A stretch of 64,000 nucleotides of DNA from Amoebophrya sp. A120 (taxonomy: Eukaryota; Sar; Dinophyceae; Syndiniales; Amoebophryaceae): positions 11,951,327 to 12,015,326 of the forward strand of contig CAJINV010000002.1 in the NCBI GenBank assembly GCA_905178155.1, in the 5' to 3' direction. The position numbers and the translations under genes were made by a program. Shown piece by piece: positions 55,874 to 64,000 of the stretch. Position 1 is the first letter of the stretch. Each line of letters starts with the position of its first letter. A model generated the notes under the pieces. The model ran no database searches and was not told the origin of the DNA. It saw only the letters and a program-made list of their open reading frames with translations.

Positions 55874-57655
55874 TGTTTTACCTTTTTACTTTTATAAATA
55901 AAGATAAGTATATGTTTTGCTTTTGCACCACTGTGCATAAGATCACGACGCACTTAACAACTGATCCTCAACTTGAGATGCTCTGGCCTGTTGTCTATAA
56001 CTCGAGAAAAGAAGCGCAGCCATGCTTCACCATTCAGTTTTCTTTCACTTTGTTCATCGACTTGTTGATACCTGTACATAAATTTTTCGGCCATCATCTC
56101 TTGGACATAAATTGTTCGGCCACGTATACGTTAGTTAGTACGCGCGGAGTCACTTACCGTACTCAAGAAGAAAGCTGTTGTGGCTGCTCCTTGAAATACT
56201 TTGTATACCATAGACTCAGGCATGATGAATCTTATTTTGGATATCGGATTAGGCTTAGATTTGTCCTGGCTCAGGTGGATTGTCATAACGTATAACCGCA
56301 CGACTGTGCATACATATAGCGAACAGACTTTCAAAAAATTATATCGGACCACAAAAAAATAAAGGAAGCCTCACAGAATAGGGAGGAGGTGCAGAAATTG
56401 TGAGCACGACTTGATTGGTGATTTTGCTCAACGAGTGTATGTAAAGCAGATCACTTCACGCACACAAGACAAACTTCACTTCACAAGTGTGCGTAAAGCT
56501 AAAAGAACTAGAAGGTGCGTTTTCATATTTTCTATTTTGCTCGAAGAAGACCAGGATTAGGGGATAGAGTGGAGCAAGCAATGACGAGCACACTTGTGCC
56601 AACTAGTTGTATCAATTGCTTTTGAAAATGAAAACACAGGAAACTCGCTCCCGCGTAAAGATGATCCGCATTTATGGAAACCAAACTCAGGGGGGTCGAC
56701 GTGTGGTGAAAATTTTGCTAGTGGAACTTGAAGGACAGAAGCTCACAGAAAGAAGTGCGGCATGGTCCAAGCTTTCCCTGAAGAGACGACGTTATTTTTC
56801 CGAATTATTTCGCGATGTCGATCATGTGCATTAGCGAAAGGAAGAAAAAAGCAACGATATACGACTATAATAAAAAAGCAACGATATACGACTATAATGG
56901 AGCTGCAAGCTTCAGCCTTTTCATACAGTGTATGAAAATAAAACTCATTTCTTTGACGAACTGCTATCGCTTGAGAATGAGAAAACAAAAAGACCGAAAG
57001 CACTTGAAGAAAATAAAACTGAACTATGGGGCAAGCGTTGATCAAATCGTTAGTTGCTGTTTAACAAAAGTTCCGCCCTTTTCTTGGTGAAGAAGGTGGA
57101 CAGATGGAATGCGAGATAACAAAGAAATGAATCCTCAAGCCGTTTGCTACTTTGCTTAGCCCCCCACAAATAATCCGGGGATGACTTTGCGAGGATTGCG
57201 GACACCTTTGTTGCGATATTTCATCGAGCCGCTTGCAGCTAGATTGCTCAGCACACCAGAAAAACACTCGGGGGCAGCTCAATGCTGAAAAGATCTTCAG
57301 AAAAAACAGCTTCACTACATGGAGCCCCGTGCTGGGTAATACCACTACTAGTAGTACTGTCTGCAGAATCAACATCGTGGCAACTCTCACTGGGCTGGAT
57401 CGGGGATCGATCGCATTATCGAATTCTGACCCGTTTTACTGGCTAATATCTTCAGGGCAGAGACAATAAAAACGAAACCGACCACGGAATTGTGATATAA
57501 CGTTCAAACTCTCATATTTGTACGGCATTGCACTCGCTTCACCGGATTGATTCGTCGACATCGTGAAAGAACAGACGTGGGAATTTTCAAGAATTCGTAT
57601 TTTGACAATTTGTAGTTTTCCAACAACGTATGCGTATCAACATCGACCAGTCAAC
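55874..57655. other. Intergenic, small direct repeat only
   Basis: At 56849-56899 a 23-bp unit (gcaacgatatacgactataa and onward) occurs twice in tandem. No other feature is supported; several short ORFs are not convincing. Confidence 0.5.
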
Positions 57656-60052
57656 ATGGCAGAAACATTCCCTAGTAGTACTGGTGTTTTTTCTTCCTTA
57701 GCGGAACTTCCAGCACACCTGCCGGTTGTATTGGAGGGGCAACTACCGCTTTTGTTGCCGCTGAAGGTCGGAAGAAAAATGCTATACGACGCAGGAGCGG
57801 TGTTCCGGCGCAGCGTGGACGACGTTTCGCATTTGCCCGTGGCGGTGCAGGAACTTTTCGCCTCGGTGCCGAAGGGAGCACTGCCACCCGCGGAAATTTT
57901 GCTGACGCTCGGCTGGCTGTTTTTCAATATTCTGTTCAGCTACCTCGGGTTTTCCGTGCTGCTCCAGCCTCGAAGTAGACCAGAGGTCTCGACCGTGGAC
58001 GACGATGCTTCTAAAGGTTCAGCTGCAGCCACTTCTGCCAGCGACTCTTCCAGGTCGGCGCCTCCTGGCAAGAAGAACCAGGGCAACTACACCAAGAATG
58101 GCACTGCGGAGGACCCCAACAAGTCTTCAGCGTCCGACATGTTCACCATTCCGCCTTTGATTGATCTGAGCGAGACGAGAAGCAGGACGAACAACCTGCT
58201 ATTCTTCCGCCGCACGATTTTCGCCCTGGTACTGGGCGTTGTGCCGATTTACGTCGTGTACAGTTCGGTGTTCCTGCAGCCGTTCCTGATCTTTCTGTTT
58301 TGCAGCTCCGTCGCGGTCCTGTACTTCCCCCCGGTGCTCACGACCCTGATCGCCATTGCCGTGCTGAGTTGGTGCCACCTGAACGTGATGGGGAGCATGG
58401 GCCGTGGCGCCGACGCCAACGCGGACGTGGCGGGGGCAGCTTCGGACCACACCGACTACAGCGACCCAAGCGGGATTTTCATGCTGTTTTGCGTGCGGCT
58501 GTCGCAGGCCGCGTGGGAGGTCTACGACGGAAAGATGCTGGCGCGAAACCCGACCAGCCCCCTGTCCGCGAACCCGAAGGTGGACCAGTTTCGCCGCACG
58601 CGGGCGGTGGTGCCGCCGGAGAGACCAACGGTGTCTTGGATTCTGGTGTTTTCCGCCTTCTGCGTGTTCTTCCCCGGAATTTTAGTGGGGCCCTCCGGCG
58701 GCCTGCGCGATTTTGTCGACTTTCTCGACATCGCGGGCAGCTGCAACGACGGCAGTGCCGCCAAAATGAACTTGTCCCGTCGTCCCGTGAACAAGCTGAA
58801 GATCTTGAAGCTCATCTTCACCGCCCTTACGTGCGCTGCGATCTACCAGGCGGCCAACGTGGTCCTTCCACTGAACCGGGACATCCTCGACAACTACTTG
58901 CCCACCCTGCCGGTGGTCCTGCGGATTCTGTACCTGACCTTCTCCGTGGACGGCTTTCGCTACAAGTACTACCTGGTCTGGTCTCTCTCCCTCGCGGCCT
59001 CAACCGCGAGCGGGTTCTCGACTGACGACAACGACAAAAACGCGCAGAACGTGGACATCGTGCGCGTGGAAACGTTATCCAATGCAAAAATGTCTGGGTC
59101 TGGAAGAATACGCGATTTGTCATGCAGCTTTTCCATGACACCCATGAGGTCTGGAATGCAGGACCTAGCATGACAGATTCTGTGCGATCTCTCTCATGCC
59201 TATTCTGCATGAGAAACCCCCTCCCGACTTGGTCAAAACTGGACGACTTTTGGTAATCATGCAACACAGATTTTTGCATGCTGCGGATTTAGCATGACAA
59301 GTTGCAATCTTCCAGACCCAGACATTTTTACATTTGATAAACGTCCACCGCCATGGCGGACATGCTGGTCGGGTGGAACACCAGTGTGAGCTTGTGGCTG
59401 AATATGGAAAGAAAAAAGTTTGTCACAGTCACTAACGTGCAGGTTTTGCATGATAAATTTTTCCCGCATCACAGGTTTTTCTTGTATTGCAGAAACACTA
59501 AGGAAATCCCTTATGAAGTTTGGCTGTGATGCATTTTTACGCATGACAGACAGTTTTGTATTGCAAAAATGCGCATGAGTGATCGTGACGAACTTTTTTT
59601 GTTTGATACTCAAGTGCTCGGTGTTCGAACGTGTAATGGACAGCAGAGTGATCAACCGGTTCTTCCCCAAGTCAAAAAAACTGCTCGCGACTACCATCAC
59701 CCGCATCTTCTCCGCGGTCTGGCACGGCTTCCGTTCGGGGTACTACTTGTTCTTCCTCTCAACCGTGCTGGTCACCGTGTCCGAGGCCCACCCGGTGCTG
59801 CGGTGGCTGGAGGCGAAAGCGCCACTGGTCAAGTGGCTCCTGCATGCCATGTTCTTCAATGTGGTTGCGGTGCCCTTCGTTGTGCTGACCTGGCAAGACT
59901 CCTTGAAGGCCTGGAATTTGGTCTACTACTCCGCTCACATAGTCATGCTAGGCTTCATCGCCTCGCAGCAATTCTCGAAGTTCTCCAGCTGGAAGCTACC
60001 CCCGAGGGCGGGGGAGGAGATCAAGCAAGGGGAAGGGAAAAAGGAGAAGTGA
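57656..60052 (+). CDS. MBOAT-family acyltransferase, three exons, about 638 aa
   Basis: Exons 57656-59075, 59345-59402 and 59614-60052 total 1917 nt. Many membrane helices occur (about residues 80-105, 180-250, 325-345, 385-430, 540-600). Conserved MBOAT features appear in order: F-R-Y-K-Y-Y-L-V-W (about 445), then after removal of two introners W-N-T-S-V-S-L-W-L-K (about 484), V-F-E-R, and S-A-V-W-H-G-F-R-S-G-Y-Y-L with the candidate active-site His near 529. This matches the lysophospholipid acyltransferase branch, which transfers acyl groups to lysolipids in ER membranes; substrate is not predictable. Start ATG 57656 (caacATGG) is the first ATG in frame. An N-terminal part of about 100 residues and a Ser/Asn-rich loop (about 115-170) are extra. 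The Lys-rich C terminus may be an ER signal. Confidence 0.85.
59076..59339. mobile_element. Introner 10 (family A, 264 bp) in the MBOAT gene
   Basis: TATCCAATGC...CATTTGATA with aaaaatgtctgggtctgga inverted ends; duplication AACGT at 59071-59075 and 59340-59344. There is no AG at its right border. Exact removal gives R-V-E-T-S-T-A-M-A-D. It is the reverse complement, with divergence, of the introner at 52504-52764. Confidence 0.9.
59403..59608. mobile_element. Introner 11 (family B, 206 bp) in the MBOAT gene
   Basis: TATGGAAAG...GTTTGATA; flanks CTGAA (59398-59402) and CTCAA (59609-59613), one change. Exact removal gives W-L-K-C-S-V-F-E-R, the conserved MBOAT stretch. It lies in the opposite orientation to the related element at 40047-40255. 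Confidence 0.85.
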
Positions 60053-61044
60053 ACGAACAAGAAGTGCAACGCGTACGACACCAAATCAATCTATTATACT
60101 GGAGGGCATGGGTGTCCGATGATATTGTATTTGTGTTGTTATGTATATGTATTAATTAAACTACCAAGTAAATAATTATAATTTCTGTTTTGTACAGTAC
60201 ATGCCGTTGTTCTCAACAACCTGCATGTCCAAGAAGTATGTAGTGAGACACGGCTAGTAAGTAGCAGGATAGGCTACAGTGTGTATCAAAAGCCAAATCA
60301 TCATCAAGAGAACCAACATCATCGAGAATTGTGCCGGGCGATGAGATGAAGTATTGGCAACATGCAACAAAGCATTCGAAATAAATAGAACAGAGCGACA
60401 GGAGTGGCGAGCCAGAAGTGTATCAACCCACCAGAGAACAACAGGGCGAATGCCTTTGCCTTTCTTGGCGAGAAGAGCAAGAAACTCCATGACCGTGGCG
60501 TGGTATCCCCCACCGTGTGGCTCCATCGACATTCAATTTTAGACAAAAGGAAGAATTGAGAGCCTCTGCTGCATTTTTTTTCTTAGATAAAATCGAAATT
60601 TGTTCATTTCGCATACGTCGATTTGGTTTGTATGAGGACGAGTGTAGTTGGAAGTTGGAGAGTACAGTACGAAAAACGTTGATGACAGGCACGACGTCTT
60701 GATTTTGAGAGAGGTTGGAGCTTCATCGTATCTATGGGGTGAATAAGCGTTTGCACAGCTTTAGCTTTTTTCTCGTTGTCCTCGCTCGTGTTCGTCTGTC
60801 GTGTACAACCGTGGGAAATTCCTTCTGAGCGGGGCATGTGATGCACTACGATAGTTTTGTCGTCCATACACATGGAATAGCATGGATGTGTAGAAACAAA
60901 ACGACACCGCAACGAACCAATAACATAAGTTTTTCTCTATCCTCGCGTTGGTTCGATCTTCGATTTCGGAACAACTGTGTAACTTTCTAATAGGGTGTAG
61001 AAAGAAAAGCTCTTTTTTTTCGGTGCCCAGGCAGGTCTGAGAAA
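60053..61044. other. Intergenic, nothing recognised
   Basis: AT-leaning gap with only short ORFs on both strands. No repeat or RNA gene seen. Confidence 0.45.
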
Positions 61045-63245
61045 ATGGGTGCTGAAGAGACTGCCGCTTTGGCGGATACCGTTGAGACGGGTCCATCGAC
61101 CGATGACTTCGTCGCACTCAACTACTTGGCGCCGGGCGTATCAAGCAAGGTATACAAGTACAAAAGTCTGTGGTCCTTAGTCCTGGCTGTACCATTTTTT
61201 TTTTCGCAAGCAGCGCGTCTGCATGAAGATGAAGTAAGTAACTCCGGTTGCATGCATGACGATGACACGCAAGACCAAGAACGACACCAAGAAAGGTACT
61301 TATCGTGAGGCATTGATTTGACAAAGCCTGTCATTGTTTCTGTTTCACATCCGGACAAAGCAACGATTTGTTTCTCTCACACCAGATTGCCCGCAAGCGC
61401 GCAGAGGAAATGGAGAGAAGAAAGCGGATACTCAACGCCAAAGTGCGCACGATCGGCGTCGACAAGGAGACGCTCGACGCACAGGTCGCAATGAAGAAGG
61501 AGTCCGACGCGTTTGAGAAGGAACTCACAAGAGCGTACTTGATGCATAGATGCATTTATTCATGTTTGCAAATAATTTCTTTGAATTTTTCACTCAACGG
61601 TGATGCTGGATGTGATTTGAGATTGTCGAGATGGTAAACCGCAATTGAGTCCTGATTTCTTAGATTTTCTTCATGCGATTTTTTCTGACATTGTGCAGAG
61701 GCAGACCAGTCTGTCACTTTTAGATTCGATCATGACCATGATGAAGTTTCGACATGAAATGCAACAAGACGTTCAAACAAAAACAGGGAGGAAGAGGCCG
61801 TCTTAGCAGTGGATAATCAGTTGAAGATGTTGGAGGTAGAGAGAAAAAGATTGCACACCGAGGCTACCAGGGACGTCGTTGCATGGAACGCAAAAATGAA
61901 TACCAAAGAAGGCCGACGAGAATACGCCCTGTCGGACCCAAATCAACTGAAAAAGGAGAAGGCACTACCGGATGAAATGCTCGGAGTACTTTCATTTTCC
62001 GCGTTGCCTGGTTTGATAATGATACCTATAGAGCTTTTGCATTTTTCTTTTTGTATGGATCATCCATCACAATACTTAGTTACTGTGTGTCATTGACTCA
62101 GGTCTCATCTTTGTGCAAATTCGCGGGTGAGGACCCAGGAAAGGCGGTCCGTGTGAAGGCACAGCATGCACAGCAACGCAATTGGCTCGAGCAGCAGGTT
62201 TACGAGAAAAAAATGCTTAGCGAACTCGAAAAATCCAGCGATGCCGACTTCGCAGCATCACAGAAGGACTTGTTGTCGCTGAGGACGCGTAATATTTTGC
62301 ACCTTGGATAATTCTTTTAGCTTTAGACAATGTTTCTATGTATGTGAATGAGTTGGTCAGTTTATACATTTGGGTTTTGATGAATGACTTCACCTTTGAA
62401 AAACAAAAAGCCCAGCGCATGCACGAGAGAGAAAGAAAAAATGAAAATCCGCAACAGAAATCGAGAAAGAGGAAATCCAGTTACGAAAGGACGTCACCGC
62501 TTCGGCCCTTGAATACAACGCAAACAAGAGGAAAGAAACAGAAGAAGAAAGAGAAAAGTACGTTATACTCTTTTGTTCCTCTATGAAAATACTCCTCTTG
62601 AAATAATTTTGCCAATTCAATCAACATCAAATAAAAATCAAAGTCCCACTTTGGTGATAACCAAAAAAATCATTTCAAGGAACCGGTTCCAGCGCACTTT
62701 GGAGGAGAAAATCGCGGACTACCGAGAAAACACTTTCATCGCAACGGACCCCTTCACAAACGAAACCACGCCGCAGATCTGCCCCAACGGGCGCATCCGG
62801 CGAGACCACTTCCGGGGCCTCGGAAAGGAGTATTACTACCACACTGCGGACGTGCAGCGGCACCAGGCAGAATACGGCGCCGAGCTCGCAAAAGCGCTCG
62901 TACAACAATTTGGCGCTGCTGTTGCACAAGCACTTCGACTTCTATACGATGATTTCGTTCGTTTTGTTAATTATGAGAGTGCATAAAATGAATTATTGCA
63001 GTGAGTTAGAGCTAGAGGTTGAACTAGTAAAGCACTACCATTACCCATTAGAGGCTCGAACGCACTCGACCCTACTTCTTCTCTGACAACAGAAAGCGGA
63101 AGATCTGGCCCACGATGCTGTGGCGGAGGAAACGAGAAGAACGTTGGTCGGGTTGGAAAAGGAGAGGCTGAAAACCCACAAAGAAACTGTCTACGACGAA
63201 CTCCACACGAACGTCATCGACCCAGACAAAGCGAAGAAGAACAAG
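61045..63245 (+). CDS. RIB43A-like flagellar microtubule protein, at least seven exons, 371 codons seen
   Basis: The exons are 61045-61149, 61386-61534, 61787-61985, 62102-62288, 62458-62557, 62680-62899 and 63093-63245. All are joined by GT-AG introns with matching phases. The protein is a charged coiled coil. Family hallmarks appear in order: A-K-V-R-T-I-G-V-D-K-E-T-L-D (about residues 49-62), R-R-E-Y-A-L-S-D-P, the V-S-S-L-C-K-F-A-G-E-D-P motif (about 152-163), an E-E-I-Q-L-R-K-D helix, T-E-E-E-R-E-K and a G-R-I-R-R-D-H-F-R-G-L motif. RIB43A proteins lie in the doublet-microtubule protofilament ribbon of cilia and flagella, so the organism has a flagellated stage. The length is close to the usual 370-390. 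The last exon after the donor at 63246 is not identified; a TAG directly follows an acceptor at 63392-63393. This gene has no introners. Confidence 0.85.
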
Positions 63246-64000
63246 GTATGGATTGGTTTCATAGTAGAACTAAGCCTCGAATAAAACCGCAACTCGAAAA
63301 AATATCAAAGTGCCCCTGTGAAAGGTGTGACGAAAATAATGTATGAGTAGATGAATCAAGTGAAACTAGAACTACTTCTTCGTTGACGTTGAGTAGATGG
63401 AACGTTCGGGCATGATAAGGGAGGCCGTGAGGCGTGCCTGCGCTGTACTGACGTCCCGTACCGTGCGCGTTTTTCGCTGCCCTGTGTGGTCTCTCTGTCT
63501 TTTGACGTGAAGATCTTCTCGAAAGACATTTCTTTTCCCGTGGACATTTCGCTCGCCTTGTCGCCGCCATCAGGTTTTCTGTTTGCATGGACGAACGCGA
63601 CATCGACATTCTCAAACTTCTCAACCGACACTCTGTGCGGTGTCCGCATAACAGGTCGAAAAAGCCGACCTGGACCGATTCCTGTCGGGATTCGGCTCCT
63701 CCTCGCGATAGACTCAACATGAGATTGTTGAAAAGTTCTTGTTTGACTAAAAAGAAGAATGAATCGGATTCGAACATCGGAAAGAAGATGCAGAAAATCT
63801 ACATCTTCTCATCAACACAATCACCTACTTGCCCATAACCAATCGGCTTTGTGGAGCAAACTTCTACACGAGGGCAGGACGCAGAAACATCCATGTATGA
63901 AAGCCAGCTAAAATACATTTGATTGAATGAAACCTCGCAAAAAAAAATTGGGGTCGTCAGGCGTGAAGTTGTGATAAACAAGGAGTGTGGGGCGGTTTGT
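63246..64000. other. Unresolved tail of the window
   Basis: Contains the likely 3' end of the RIB43A gene. No other supported feature; the ORFs near 63486-63838 overlap in several frames. Confidence 0.35.

Noticed and set aside
1-64000. tRNA, rRNA or snRNA genes
   Set aside because: I looked for B-box-like GGTTCGAATCC and rRNA core words by eye and found none that fold plausibly. A tRNAscan and covariance-model search would be decisive.

Overview
The window reads as nuclear DNA of a flagellated protist, and an alveolate is most likely. Its genes are split by spliceosomal introns and encode eukaryotic proteins: a RIB43A-type flagellar protein, an MPS1/TTK-like kinase, an MBOAT acyltransferase, an adenylate kinase and a WD40 (TAF5-like) protein. 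It also carries many introner-type introns with transposon-like ends. Introners with inverted repeats, target duplications and non-canonical splice borders have been described in the parasitic dinoflagellate Amoebophrya (Syndiniales). That is the closest match I can name, but it is inference; no rRNA or marker gene is present. Every gene I can support lies on the + strand, a one-way gene array as is common in dinoflagellates.

Layout. 1-3234 is a 22-copy satellite with a 148-bp period. 3.8-4.5 kb holds an unassigned ORF. 6.3-9.6 kb is a six-exon membrane protein. 9.6-12.0 kb is AT-rich with diverged repeats. 12.0-16.0 kb is a low-complexity protein gene whose second intron carries a 2.1-kb element with terminal inverted repeats. 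17.0-21.4 kb contains a Ser-rich membrane-anchored protein and unresolved exons. 21.5-28.5 kb encodes a giant 6-Cys-module secreted or surface protein. 28.9-30.8 kb has a single-pass membrane protein and an Ala/Ser/Lys-rich exon. 31.8-35.7 kb is an intronless WD40 protein. 36.4-37.9 kb is adenylate kinase. 39.3-46.5 kb is the MPS1-like kinase, carrying a 2,935-bp repeat next to an N that is probably an assembly artefact. 47.9-54.2 kb is a signal-peptide protein with an F-type lectin domain. 55.0-55.9 kb is a small secreted disordered protein. 57.7-60.1 kb is the MBOAT protein. 61.0-63.2 kb is RIB43A.

Main discovery. Eleven introns in four genes (adenylate kinase, kinase, lectin, MBOAT) are insertions of one design. 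Each starts with TATC or TATG, ends with an ATA trinucleotide (usually GATA), has long terminal inverted repeats and is flanked by a 5-bp target duplication. Removing the element plus one duplication copy restores the reading frame in all eleven and rebuilds conserved motifs: VP in adenylate kinase, the MBOAT WLK-VFER region, and the lectin DRLSEFEV segment. Coding totals then come out as exact multiples of three (1293, 2334, 3234 and 1917 nt). The implied borders are mostly not GT-AG, while ordinary GT-AG introns sit in the same genes. Two families occur in both orientations, and one member is 1.86 kb long. Exon joins were deduced by eye from phase and motif continuity, without cDNA.
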